Below are positions 44,428 through 52,396 of a stretch of 64,000 bases of DNA, in pieces. Position numbers and translations under genes: made by a program. The stretch covers positions 124,001 to 188,000 of the forward strand of contig CAZNAI010000001.1 of the NCBI GenBank assembly GCA_964571235.1. The letters are read 5' to 3'. The first letter of the stretch is position 1; each line of letters opens with the position of its first letter. Origin of the DNA: JACRAV01 sp964571235 (GTDB taxonomy: Bacteria; Zixibacteria; MSB-5A5; GN15; FEB-12). The notes beneath the pieces were generated by a model. It made no database searches and was not told where the DNA came from. It saw nothing but the letters and a program-made list of their open reading frames with translations.

Positions 44428-46155
44428 TTATCCTCTCGATGTCGAATCCGACTTGGCATATTTGCTGTTGTCAATACTACCGCGAAGCGCGACGTCGTCG
44501 ATCTCAACGGCAACCTTTGAGCGTGCTTCCGCAAGCCAGGAATCAAACGCCTGTTTTCGGTATTCGCTCAACTGTTTGACCATTATGTCGCGTTTTACCC
44601 CGAGAAAGTCTTTCAGCTCCGGCTGGAGCTTGTCTATGACGTAAAATATCGAGTATTTTCCGCCGGCCGCCACCGGACCACCGATGGTACCAACCGCCTT
44701 GTCCCAGGCCGCATCGAACAATTCGGGACTGAATTTCTTGTCTATATATCCAAGATCGCCCGAAACCGAGCGCATCGACGGACGCTCGGTAATATCAGCC
44801 GCTTTGGCCTTGAAGTCGTTGAGCGACTTGATCTGCTTGGCCAGCTTGGCCGCAAGAAGCTCATCGGTTAGTTGTATCTCGAACATGCGGATACGAGCCG
44901 GATTGGAGAACTCGTCGGGATGCTCGTCGTAGTACTGCCGGGCGGAGACGTCATCCGGTTGCTGGCTCGGCTTGATGGAGTCATTGCGCATGACATCGGC
45001 CATTGCCATTTCCTTAAACAGCTTGATTTTGCGCTGGAAGACCTCGTCGCTTTCAAGCCCAGCCTTGTTGGCCTCATACGCCAGAATTTCCTGCATTTTC
45101 AAATTGAAAATGGTCATGGCGACTGAGTCATACTGATCAAGGCTTGGTTTGTATGGCTCAGGAATCTGATGGATGCGCGTCAGGTAATCCAAGAGCGTCA
45201 TCTGGCCGCCGTCCCAGGTGGCGATGACCATTTCCTTCTCGTTGCGATCGAGCTGTTTGTCGTCGAAGTCGCTCTTCGGAAGACTCTCGAGCAACTGCGG
45301 GGGATAGAGATTCTCCCGTTTTTTTAAGACGTAGTTACATGTAACCGAGTCAACCCGGACCGCGTATTTGGTGCGAATGGTGCTGACATAGTCCTCGGTA
45401 TATTTCTGTCGTTTGCGGCCCAGGATCTGATTCTTGATCTGTTCCTTGGATTCCGCAAGTGTGCCGCGTGTTTCGTTGGGCAGTTTTTCAATCAACCTAA
45501 TCACGTGCCATCCAAACGGTGACTTGACCGGCGGTGAGACCTCGCCGGGTTGCATCTTAAACGCGGCCTGTTGAAATTCGTCAACCATTGCGCCCCAGAT
45601 AAAGTACCCAAGGTCGCCGCGATTCCGCTTGGCATTGGGGTCAAGAGAGTAGTCAAACGCCAACTGCTCGAAATTCTCGCCCGCTTTTAGCTTATCTAAG
45701 ACCATTTGGGCGGTCGCTTCTGAGTCGACAACTATCTGCGAGGCGCGCAGTTTGAATTCGAGATGATTGTAGTAGTCCTGCACCTCGGCGTCGGTCGCTG
45801 TCGCTTTGTCGAGCACTTCCCGCTTGTACAAAGCGTCAAGCAGGAACTTGTCTTTGTTGGCAAGGACCACCCGCGAGATTTCCTCGCTCTGATCAATCTT
45901 CTTTTCATAAGCGGCATGGACCAGCAGGCGGCCGACGATGAGCGACTCCAGCGCCTCTTTGCGGGCGGCAAATTCAGCGTCGGCACTGGCAAACTCGGTC
46001 GCCAGTCCGGGATTGAGATTACTCAACTCTTCGGTCGTAATTTGATAGTCGCCGACCGTCGCCACCACGTCGGTCGACTTTTTCCCGCAGGCCAACGGCC
46101 ATATCGCCATCAGGGCGACAGCGGTTAGTCCGATCAATTGCTTAACAAGGCGCAT
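44428..46155 (-). CDS. PpiD/PrsA-like peptidyl-prolyl isomerase, probable lipoprotein
   Basis: A 575-residue exported foldase. The N terminus (MRLVKQLIGLTAVALMAIWP then LACGKK) looks like a lipoprotein signal, though the lipobox is not perfect. A SurA_N-like helical domain is followed by a parvulin domain with SQIVVDSEATAQMVLDKLKAGE, GDLGYFIWGAMVDEFQQAAF and PFGWHVIRLIEKLP, and a second degenerate one near the C terminus (GDLGYIDKKFSPELFDAAW). It probably assists periplasmic or outer-membrane protein folding with the next gene. A GTG at 46161 has better spacing from GGAGG than the ATG used here. Confidence 0.85.
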   Translation of the reverse strand: MRLVKQLIGLTAVALMAIWPLACGKKSTDVVATVGDYQITTEELSNLNPGLATEFASADAEFAARKEALESLIVGRLLVHAAYEKKIDQSEEISRVVLANKDKFLLDALYKREVLDKATATDAEVQDYYNHLEFKLRASQIVVDSEATAQMVLDKLKAGENFEQLAFDYSLDPNAKRNRGDLGYFIWGAMVDEFQQAAFKMQPGEVSPPVKSPFGWHVIRLIEKLPNETRGTLAESKEQIKNQILGRKRQKYTEDYVSTIRTKYAVRVDSVTCNYVLKKRENLYPPQLLESLPKSDFDDKQLDRNEKEMVIATWDGGQMTLLDYLTRIHQIPEPYKPSLDQYDSVAMTIFNLKMQEILAYEANKAGLESDEVFQRKIKLFKEMAMADVMRNDSIKPSQQPDDVSARQYYDEHPDEFSNPARIRMFEIQLTDELLAAKLAKQIKSLNDFKAKAADITERPSMRSVSGDLGYIDKKFSPELFDAAWDKAVGTIGGPVAAGGKYSIFYVIDKLQPELKDFLGVKRDIMVKQLSEYRKQAFDSWLAEARSKVAVEIDDVALRGSIDNSKYAKSDSTSRG

Positions 46156-46284
46156 GTACACTATATCCTCCACTCTTCCTGATTCGTTCTACTCGGTTTA
46201 TGGCCGCGCGTTCCCGCACTCGGGGGCGTCGGACAGACGGGGTAGATAACATTTTTCCCCCGGTTTGCCAAGCCCCGGATGGAC

Positions 46285-47253
46285 TTATTCGTAGTCTGAC
46301 TCCAGGTAATCTTCGGTGACCGACTGGCGCGAGAGCCGCTGGCTGAGCTTCTTGGCAAATTCGACAGCCGAATTCTCGCCGTACACTTTGAGCATATGAT
46401 TCATGGCGATAACTTCGGAAATAACGGTGATATTTTTTCCGGGGGAAATCGGTACTTTGACTATGGGAATTTGAACTCCCAGCACGGTGGTCAACTGATT
46501 TTCGGTCCCCAGCCGGTCGTAATCTTCAGCTTCCTGCCAAAGCGCCAGATTTACTTCAACTTCTATACGTTTTTGCAGGCGTATGGCGCGAATTCCGAAC
46601 AGCTCTTCTACATCGATAATCCCAACGCCGCGAATTTCCATGTGATGCCCGAGCAGATCCGAACCGGTACCCATGATAACATCCGGAGCCACCCGCACAA
46701 TTTTGACAATGTCGTCGGCAACCAAACGGTGGCCGCGCTCCACCAAATCAAGCGCCACTTCCGATTTTCCGATCCCAGATTTGCCGGTATACAGAAGGCC
46801 GACCCCGTAGACATCGACCAGCGTGCCATGAACAGTAGTCGAGGGGGCGAAAACGTGATCCAGATAGGCCGAGAGCTTTTGCACCAATAATGAGGTCGTC
46901 AACCGGCTTGAAAAAACCGGCGTGGTGAACTCGTCGGCAACCTGAATAAACTCAATCGGCGGAGTGATCCCTTTGGCAACGATAACCATCGGCACATCGG
47001 CATCGAAAATCCGGGTCGCGACATCGGCCAGTCGGTTCTTATCGATTTGGCCGATGTAGGCCATCTCAGTTTCGCCGAGTACCTGTATTCGCTTGTTTGG
47101 GAACCGGTCCAAAAAGCCGGTGAGAGCCAGGCCGGGACGGTTAAGTTCGGCGTTGTGGATAGTCCGGTTTAAGCTGGCGCTCGAAGTGAGCAAGGTCAGC
47201 TCCAAATCCTGATTGCGGGACTGAAACAGCTTCTCGACAGTAATTGGCGGCAT
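46285..47253 (-). CDS. hprK: HPr kinase/phosphorylase
   Basis: A 322-residue HprK/P. The N-terminal regulatory domain (about 1-135) is followed by the kinase with the P-loop TGKSGIGKSE (156-165), the catalytic His142 in VHGTLVDVYG and the signature MEIRGVGIIDV (205-215). The enzyme phosphorylates and dephosphorylates HPr at serine; in Gram-negative bacteria it often regulates something other than sugar uptake. No HPr or PTS gene is in the window. It is transcribed toward the PPIase genes, 129 bases after its stop to their first start. Start ATG at 47251-47253. Confidence 0.96.
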   Translation of the reverse strand: MPPITVEKLFQSRNQDLELTLLTSSASLNRTIHNAELNRPGLALTGFLDRFPNKRIQVLGETEMAYIGQIDKNRLADVATRIFDADVPMVIVAKGITPPIEFIQVADEFTTPVFSSRLTTSLLVQKLSAYLDHVFAPSTTVHGTLVDVYGVGLLYTGKSGIGKSEVALDLVERGHRLVADDIVKIVRVAPDVIMGTGSDLLGHHMEIRGVGIIDVEELFGIRAIRLQKRIEVEVNLALWQEAEDYDRLGTENQLTTVLGVQIPIVKVPISPGKNITVISEVIAMNHMLKVYGENSAVEFAKKLSQRLSRQSVTEDYLESDYE

Positions 47254-47300
47254 AGGCGAACAATATACTACCCCTCAACAAGCAGAGGCAAGTCCACAAA

Positions 47301-47334
47301 AAGTAAAGACCCCGCCGATGCGGGGTCTTTACTT
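47301..47334 (-). terminator. Intrinsic terminator after the PDZ gene
   Basis: A perfect 15-bp stem (AAGTAAAGACCCCGC / GCGGGGTCTTTACTT) with a four-base loop, followed on the minus strand by five T residues. It lies 40 bases after the stop of the double-PDZ gene and separates it from hprK. Confidence 0.9.
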
Positions 47335-47374
47335 GGAAAGGAATGGAATGATTGTTATGTCTATTCTACCGTCA

Positions 47375-48361
47375 TTACTTGCGCAAGTTCCGCAATTCTT
47401 CGAGTTGTTTGCGCATTTCGTCGAGCTGTAACCGCAGTTCCTTCATTTCTTCTTTCAGATCCTCGGCGTCCTTGTCGTTATCGTCGGTCCCGTACCAGAG
47501 GCCTCGCATTTTCGGCACATTTGGCGTTGGTATCCGGCCGATATCCGGCATGGCAAAAGACCGGGCTGATCCACGGCCCCAACTGGCGTGCTCGTTTTCA
47601 GCAACTTCTACCGTCACCGTGAGCGGTTTTCTCTCGCGCACCAGCGAGATCGAGACTTTTTCTCCCTTGTTCTTGTCAGCGATCACTTCGCGAAGGTCGG
47701 AGGCATTTTCGACATTGTCATCGTCGGCTTTCACTATGACATCGCCGGCTTTGACCCCGGCTTTGTCGGCCGGCGAGTCTTTCTCAACACTTGACACCAG
47801 GATGCCATTGTCACCGACCACTCCGAAATAATCGCGGAGTTGATCGGATAGGGTGGTCAACTCGACTCCAATGTAGAGCGTCGGAGAATCGTCGCCAAAA
47901 AACTGAAATGTCGGCGTCTTGGGGGCCATCGGGGCTTTTGGTGATTTGAATGACCAGACTGACGGTTCAGGCGAATTGCTGGCGGATTCGAGTTCCACTT
48001 TGAACTCCTGCTCTTTTCCGTCGCGCAGAACTTTGACCGTGATTTCATCGCCGCGTTTGTGGTCGCGGATCATGTCGGTCAAATCGTCGGCGGTTTCGAC
48101 CTTCTGGCCGTCGATCGCAATGACAATATCATTTTCTCTCAGTCCGGCGAGATCGGCCGGAGAGTCATCTATCACCTCATTGATGATCGCGCCTGAATTG
48201 GTGGAGAGCTTGAATCCTTCGGCAATCTCGTCATTGACCGATTGGGTGTACACGCCGAGCCATCCGCCGGAGCGGTGAGAAGTCGGCTTGGCGGATGCCA
48301 CCCCAAGGCCCAAGGCCAGGACTAGGGCTGAGATTAGTGAAGTACGCAGTGGTTTACTCAT
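47375..48361 (-). CDS. Exported double-PDZ protein with C-terminal coiled coil
   Basis: A 328-residue protein. A signal peptide (SLISALVLALGLGVASA) is followed by two PDZ domains, the first around GWLGVYTQSVNDEIAEGFKL...GLRENDIVIAIDGQKVE and the second around YIGVELTTLSDQLRDYFGV...GVKAGDVIVKADDDNV. The C terminus is a strongly predicted coiled coil (DLKEEMKELRLQLDEMRKQL). No protease domain is visible, so it is an adaptor rather than a HtrA/DegP protease. It probably binds envelope proteins through exposed C termini. RBS AAAGGAG precedes the ATG. Confidence 0.85.
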   Translation of the reverse strand: MSKPLRTSLISALVLALGLGVASAKPTSHRSGGWLGVYTQSVNDEIAEGFKLSTNSGAIINEVIDDSPADLAGLRENDIVIAIDGQKVETADDLTDMIRDHKRGDEITVKVLRDGKEQEFKVELESASNSPEPSVWSFKSPKAPMAPKTPTFQFFGDDSPTLYIGVELTTLSDQLRDYFGVVGDNGILVSSVEKDSPADKAGVKAGDVIVKADDDNVENASDLREVIADKNKGEKVSISLVRERKPLTVTVEVAENEHASWGRGSARSFAMPDIGRIPTPNVPKMRGLWYGTDDNDKDAEDLKEEMKELRLQLDEMRKQLEELRNLRK

Positions 48362-48638
48362 AGTATGTCACTCCTTTGAAAGTTTGTTATCTGCGCTGTT
48401 GTACGTGGCGAAAAACGCCAGGTTCCACTCGAGGGCATTTCGCCTGACCCCGCGAGACAATTGTGATGACCGTTGACCGAGGCTTCTCTGACTCAGTCGA
48501 GGTGAATCTGGCGGGGACAATTGGTGCCCGATGGACCATCCGCACGGGCAAACCCTGATCCTAAATTGAGTTGACAAGGTGCCGAAATACAGTATTTTAG
48601 CGGTTCCCCGGCCGGTCCGGGGGACGTTTGACATACAC

Positions 48639-48711
48639 TCCCCTGTAGCTCAGTTGGTAGAGCAGTTGACTGTTAATCAACGGGTCGCTGGTTCGAGTCC
48701 AGCCGGGGGAG
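48639..48711 (+). tRNA. tRNA-Asn (anticodon GTT)
   Basis: A 73-base cloverleaf with a 7-bp acceptor stem (TCCCCTG / CGGGGGA, one G-T pair), D arm GCTCAGTTGGTAGAGC, anticodon arm GTTGACTGTTAATCAAC with anticodon GTT at the loop centre, and T arm GCTGGTTCGAGTCCAGC. The discriminator is G and no CCA is encoded. Its 3' end faces the accessory island. The recombinase frame on the other strand reads through 39 bases of it. Confidence 0.97.
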
Positions 48712-50145
48712 CTTTCCGTGTAAAATGACCCCTTCAGCGATGTAGTTGAAGGGTTTTTTGTATGTGGGATTTAGAGTTACGCCGTCGAGTGTGCAGTTCG
48801 ATAGTACGGTCTTGAGAAGTTGGCGCTTCTCCGTGGCATTTTGCTTAAGGTAAAGTGTGTAAGCCCGTTGGGAGAGTTCTAAGACCTCTGTGGCTTCGTC
48901 CACGTAGTTGCGCCCCGCTCGGTCCAGCCGGTTCAATTGCTCGCGAAAACTGTCCTGTTCGGTGCGCCATTTAGCGGTAACTTCCCTCCAATAACGCTCG
49001 TCGATTACGCCGTTGAGCCGATCCTCATATGCCTTGTCTAACCGTCCCTGAAGCTCGTCAAACCGCTTCTTGAGTCTGGCCGACTCCGAGGCACGAAAAA
49101 TCTGCTCGTCGTGATGACCTTCTTTTAGTGCTTTCACAATCTCCGCGACGATATCTCTGTCTATTTCAATTGCCCTGAACACTGCGGCCATCTGCGCTTC
49201 AAGTGTCTCTTCCTTCACCCAGGGCTGATTACACTCGCCACGAGCGTGGGTACAGTGGTAATACACGTACTTCTGCTTTTTTCTCTCGGCCACAATTGCA
49301 CAGCCACATGCGTCGCATTTTAGAAACCCCTTGAACAGAAAGTCGAGCTTCCTAAAGCGGGATGTCCGCCCGCCGGTAAGAACCGACTGGACCGTGTCGA
49401 AGACCTCTCGTGAAATGAGAGGCTGGTGGGTCCCCAAATATCTTGCGCCATTCCACTCAAACTCCCCAAAGTAAATCGGATTCTTCAGTACCATCTCGAT
49501 CATGCTCTTTGAGAATACTCGGCCGCTCGGCGTCCTCCATCCCTCTGCCTTCAAAGTGCTCTGCACTTGCATGAGTGAGTGGTCTCCGGCGGCATACAAC
49601 AGAAATGCTCTCACTACCATTGGAGAGTACTTGGGGTCCTGTACAACTACGCGGGCGGCTTTGTCGTTAAGATATCCGACCGGGGCCTTCGCGGGGTATT
49701 CCCCTTGTTCCGCTTTTTCGCGCATCCCCTTTTTCACTTCTTCAGATAAGTTGTCACTGTAGTTCTTCGCAATGACGACTTTTAGACCATGCACCAGTTT
49801 CGCATGCGAGCGGCTGTCCTTGCTGATGATCTCGTTTTCTTTGACCAAGTGAATAGCCAGATCAAGTTCCTCAAGCCTCACACAGTCCTTGAAATTCCGA
49901 TAGAGCCGGTCTGTCTTTTCGACCAGCACAATGCGCACCCCCCGATTCTCTTTCAAATATGCAACCATTTCGCCAAACTTTGACCTGCCCGTTGACTTTG
50001 CGGTCTCTACGTCACTAAATTCTCGAACGATATTCAGTTTGTGCGATTTGGCATATTCCTTCAGCAACTTCTGTTGGGCGGGAATGGAGAATCCTTCCGC
50101 TTCCTGCTCTTTTGATGAGACCCTTGTATAGATTACACAGTTCAT
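48673..50145 (-). CDS. Large serine recombinase
   Basis: A 490-residue large serine recombinase. The N-terminal resolvase domain has the nucleophile Ser in YTRVSSKEQEAEGFSIPAQQ and the later EKTDRLYRNFKD; then come a recombinase domain (residues about 160-265, APVGYLNDKAARVVV), a zinc ribbon with CDACGCAI and CTHARGEC, and a coiled-coil region with a helical tail. It cuts and joins DNA at att sites. The last 13 codons (DSNQRPVD and preceding) are antisense to tRNA-Asn, with the stop in the anticodon loop, so the true C terminus was probably made by integration next to the tRNA. It overlaps the XRE gene by four bases. Confidence 0.92.
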   Translation of the reverse strand: MNCVIYTRVSSKEQEAEGFSIPAQQKLLKEYAKSHKLNIVREFSDVETAKSTGRSKFGEMVAYLKENRGVRIVLVEKTDRLYRNFKDCVRLEELDLAIHLVKENEIISKDSRSHAKLVHGLKVVIAKNYSDNLSEEVKKGMREKAEQGEYPAKAPVGYLNDKAARVVVQDPKYSPMVVRAFLLYAAGDHSLMQVQSTLKAEGWRTPSGRVFSKSMIEMVLKNPIYFGEFEWNGARYLGTHQPLISREVFDTVQSVLTGGRTSRFRKLDFLFKGFLKCDACGCAIVAERKKQKYVYYHCTHARGECNQPWVKEETLEAQMAAVFRAIEIDRDIVAEIVKALKEGHHDEQIFRASESARLKKRFDELQGRLDKAYEDRLNGVIDERYWREVTAKWRTEQDSFREQLNRLDRAGRNYVDEATEVLELSQRAYTLYLKQNATEKRQLLKTVLSNCTLDGVTLNPTYKKPFNYIAEGVILHGKLPRLDSNQRPVD

Positions 50146-50342
50146 TTTCGCTTCCGCTTCGATGCAAGAAACTTCTCTATGTGATACGCCTGAATCTTGC
50201 TTGGCTTAAAGTGCCCATTGAGCCATCTACTAACCGTGATAAAAGCCACGCCAAGCATCTCCGCCAACCGCTCTTGGCTGATTCGATTCTCAAGGCGGAA
50301 TTCTTCCAACCTCTCAATCAACTCTGATTTCATACCTTCCAT
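50142..50342 (-). CDS. Small XRE-type HTH protein
   Basis: A 66-residue protein dominated by one XRE/Cro-type helix-turn-helix: IERLEEFRLENRISQERLAEMLGVAFITVSRWLNG, then a basic tail ending ASKRKRK. It probably regulates the neighbouring recombinases. It is between the tyrosine and serine recombinase genes and overlaps the latter by ATGA, so the two are likely made together. The first ATG was kept; a second ATG four codons later is possible. Confidence 0.82.
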   Translation of the reverse strand: MEGMKSELIERLEEFRLENRISQERLAEMLGVAFITVSRWLNGHFKPSKIQAYHIEKFLASKRKRK

Positions 50343-50348
50343 GTTATA

Positions 50349-51452
50349 TCATATCTCATCATCTGTCAAGCGAAATCTCTTCACCATTTTCCGCCACACC
50401 CTGATTTCGTCGGGTGTCATTTCATTTGCCTCGGGAGAGTCACCATCCAGCCCGCTGATGATCTCTTCGACCTGATCATCGGGAAGGTGCAGATAGATCG
50501 ACGTTGTCGTCGCCATGTGCGAGTGTCCGATGTTCTGACTGATTGCCTTTTGCTCGTCGCCGGTCCTGGCTTTCGAATAGCTGAGCCTCACATGTGTATG
50601 GCGAAATGAATGGCAGTCGTATGGCTCCAATTCTGCTTTTGTCGCTCGCGCTTTTATTATTTGGTCGACTCGACTTCCTTCTTTCCAGAATACCGGTTCA
50701 ACCCCTGCCGCCTCATATGAAAGGCCACCGCCCGGTTGAATCACTCTCGTCCGTGGAAAGATCGGTGCTTCGTCGCCCCACAGCTTCACCTGCCTCAAGT
50801 AGTCAACCCACTTCAAGAAGTGTCCCAAGAGGGATTGATCTAACGGCACAAGAGTTGTCTTGATAAATTTCCGATTCTTGGTCTTGACACCAAGCCTTGG
50901 ATCTTGATAAACGACACACCGCTTCCGGTCGAAGCAGCCCAGCCGCAGAGTAGCCACGGCGCTTGCTCTTGCCCCACTCAATAGCAGGAAAGCGATCATG
51001 GCCCGGTCACGCATCGAGATTTCGTCATCTCCCCTTATCGAATCGACCAATGCCTTGATGTAATCTAAAGTCGGCACTTTGCGCCGTCCCGGCGACGTGG
51101 CTTCGGCGACAGTCTCTCGCTCCACGGTCAAGTAGCTGAGTGCGACCGTTATCGCCTTCGAGTTCCTGCCCGGCTGGCTTGCCAGCCACACAAAGAACGC
51201 CTTCACGAGCCGCACTGTGTGGTACCTGGTCGTTGCCGAAAGCAACTCGCCTCGAACTGTCCGACCCTTGAGCCAATCCGAAAACTCCCCGGCCTGTTTG
51301 ACAGTAATTCGTCGGTAATCTCGGTCGTGGGTAAAGATTTCCCAAAACTCGACCGCCCGCTCGTGGGCTACGATGGTATCATCTGAGTACCGCTTAGCTT
51401 GCTTCATGTACTGCAAGTACCGTCGCTTTATGCGCAAATTGCCGGAGTTCAT
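50349..51452 (-). CDS. Tyrosine recombinase/integrase
   Basis: A 367-residue phage-type integrase. The N-terminal SAM-like DNA-binding domain covers about residues 10-105, and the catalytic domain has LLLSGARASAVATLRLGC (catalytic Arg), HSFRHTHVRLSY, GHSHMATTTSIYLH with the final Tyr nucleophile. It is the kind of enzyme that integrates into tRNA 3' ends, which fits the island being at tRNA-Asn better than the serine recombinase does. The ATG at 51450-51452 follows AAGGA; a TTG 18 bases earlier is possible. Ends 7 bases before the XRE gene. Confidence 0.9.
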   Translation of the reverse strand: MNSGNLRIKRRYLQYMKQAKRYSDDTIVAHERAVEFWEIFTHDRDYRRITVKQAGEFSDWLKGRTVRGELLSATTRYHTVRLVKAFFVWLASQPGRNSKAITVALSYLTVERETVAEATSPGRRKVPTLDYIKALVDSIRGDDEISMRDRAMIAFLLLSGARASAVATLRLGCFDRKRCVVYQDPRLGVKTKNRKFIKTTLVPLDQSLLGHFLKWVDYLRQVKLWGDEAPIFPRTRVIQPGGGLSYEAAGVEPVFWKEGSRVDQIIKARATKAELEPYDCHSFRHTHVRLSYSKARTGDEQKAISQNIGHSHMATTTSIYLHLPDDQVEEIISGLDGDSPEANEMTPDEIRVWRKMVKRFRLTDDEI

Positions 51453-51510
51453 TTCTTTGTTCCTTTCCAATGAGGGTTATCACATTTCAAAAGGGGGATG
51501 GACATATGTA

Positions 51511-51957
51511 CTAATCTTCCGGGCACGTGTCCGATTTCGAGCCCACGGAGTTCTGTTTTCCGGGAACTACACTACCGGCCTTTCGAATTTTACAGCCGCA
51601 TTGCTCACAAATACCTTGGATCATCACCGACCGATTTCCATTGCCCAGCACTTTGCCCGAGGGAATCGACCGGAGTTCACCCTCAATTGACCGTCGGGCC
51701 GCTCGGCACCTCAGACACCAGAATTCGTCGGGTTTGAGCCTGCCTCCCTGGTTCGCCTTTTGTCTCTTGAGAAACTCCTTGACGTCACGGCCCAGATAAA
51801 GCCACGGGTGGAGGGTTATATCTACGGGCACGAGCCCGGCCTTCCGCCATGCACTGAGTGTCTGTCGGTGGATACCAAGTGCCAACAAGAGCTCGCTTCC
51901 CGTGTAAGGTCTTCGCCCTATCAACCGGCGACTAAGTCGCAGAATCCGTTTTCTCAT
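51511..51957 (-). CDS. HTH plus zinc-ribbon protein, possible excisionase or regulator
   Basis: A 148-residue basic protein. The N terminus has a MerR/HTH_17-like helix-turn-helix (YTGSELLLALGIHRQTLSAW, then WLYLGRDVKEFLKRQ), as in excisionase-like DNA-binding proteins. The C-terminal half carries two Cys pairs (CLRC and CEQCGC) about 50 residues apart, suggesting a zinc ribbon. It starts at ATG 51955-51957, overlapping the previous ORF by 26 bases. Together with the recombinases it may control excision, but no family is firmly recognised. Confidence 0.72.
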   Translation of the reverse strand: MRKRILRLSRRLIGRRPYTGSELLLALGIHRQTLSAWRKAGLVPVDITLHPWLYLGRDVKEFLKRQKANQGGRLKPDEFWCLRCRAARRSIEGELRSIPSGKVLGNGNRSVMIQGICEQCGCKIRKAGSVVPGKQNSVGSKSDTCPED

Positions 51958-52183
51958 TGATTTCTGCCTTCTTTGCCCATTCCCGTAAGAGCCGGAAAAA
52001 CTGACCCAGGTTACGGCAAGCCTCGTCGTATTCCGCCCGGGATAGCTCTTGTCCAAGAAACTTGACGCTTCCCGGCGCAACACGCGTCTCCTCACCCTTG
52101 GGGTGATTCGATAACGGAATTGACTTACCGCTTTTGGCCACTTTCCACTCCAAAAGGAAGAACCCGGAAGGCTGGTTTGGCAT
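51932..52183 (-). CDS. Small hypothetical protein with hairpin-masked ribosome site
   Basis: An 83-residue protein with no family I recognise: MPNQPSGFFLLEWKVAKSGK, a charged middle, then a helical C-terminal part with EYDEACRNLGQFFRLLREWA. The ATG at 52181-52183 has GGAAGG seven bases upstream. That ribosome site lies in one arm of a perfect 10-bp inverted repeat (52162-52171 with 52191-52200) that leaves the ATG in the loop, so translation may be gated. A TTG at 52375 is in frame and would lengthen the protein to 147 residues. Sits between the QueC-like gene and the HTH gene. Confidence 0.55.
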   Translation of the reverse strand: MPNQPSGFFLLEWKVAKSGKSIPLSNHPKGEETRVAPGSVKFLGQELSRAEYDEACRNLGQFFRLLREWAKKAEINEKTDSAT

Positions 52184-52395
52184 TGAAGCACCTTCCGGGT
52201 CCCCGACCCATAGGGTCGAATTGTCGCAATTGAAGCCAAACCATTCGACTTCAATTGCCCTTGGCGAAATTTCGGTGGCGGCTTGAAAAGAATCGGTTTC
52301 CGGCCCTACAATTGGGGTATCCCAATGGGCCGGAATCAGGAAAGACGAGAAAAAAAATTCAAGAGTTTGGAGCAATCCTCACCGAAATTTCGGTG
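52162..52395 (-). promoter_or_regulatory. Structured region of serial inverted repeats
   Basis: About 230 bases hold at least five perfect inverted repeats: ACCCGGAAGG/CCTTCCGGGT (52162-52200), CGACCC/GGGTCG (52204-52218), GCAATTGAAG/CTTCAATTGC (52226-52258), a 15-bp two-part stem TTCCGGCCC + ATTGGG (52298-52335) and the palindrome ACCGAAATTTCGGT (52381-52394). The 13-mer CGAAATTTCGGTG occurs twice, 118 bases apart (52265 and 52383). It could be a structured mRNA leader, a recombination or replication site, or an operator array. The first hairpin masks the ribosome site of the next ORF. Confidence 0.45.
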
Positions 52396-52396
52396 A

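Noticed and set aside
52184..52375. Longer version of the 83-codon ORF starting at a TTG
   Set aside because: Kept as an alternative only: its start has a poorly spaced ribosome site and the added part would be coded by the inverted-repeat region.
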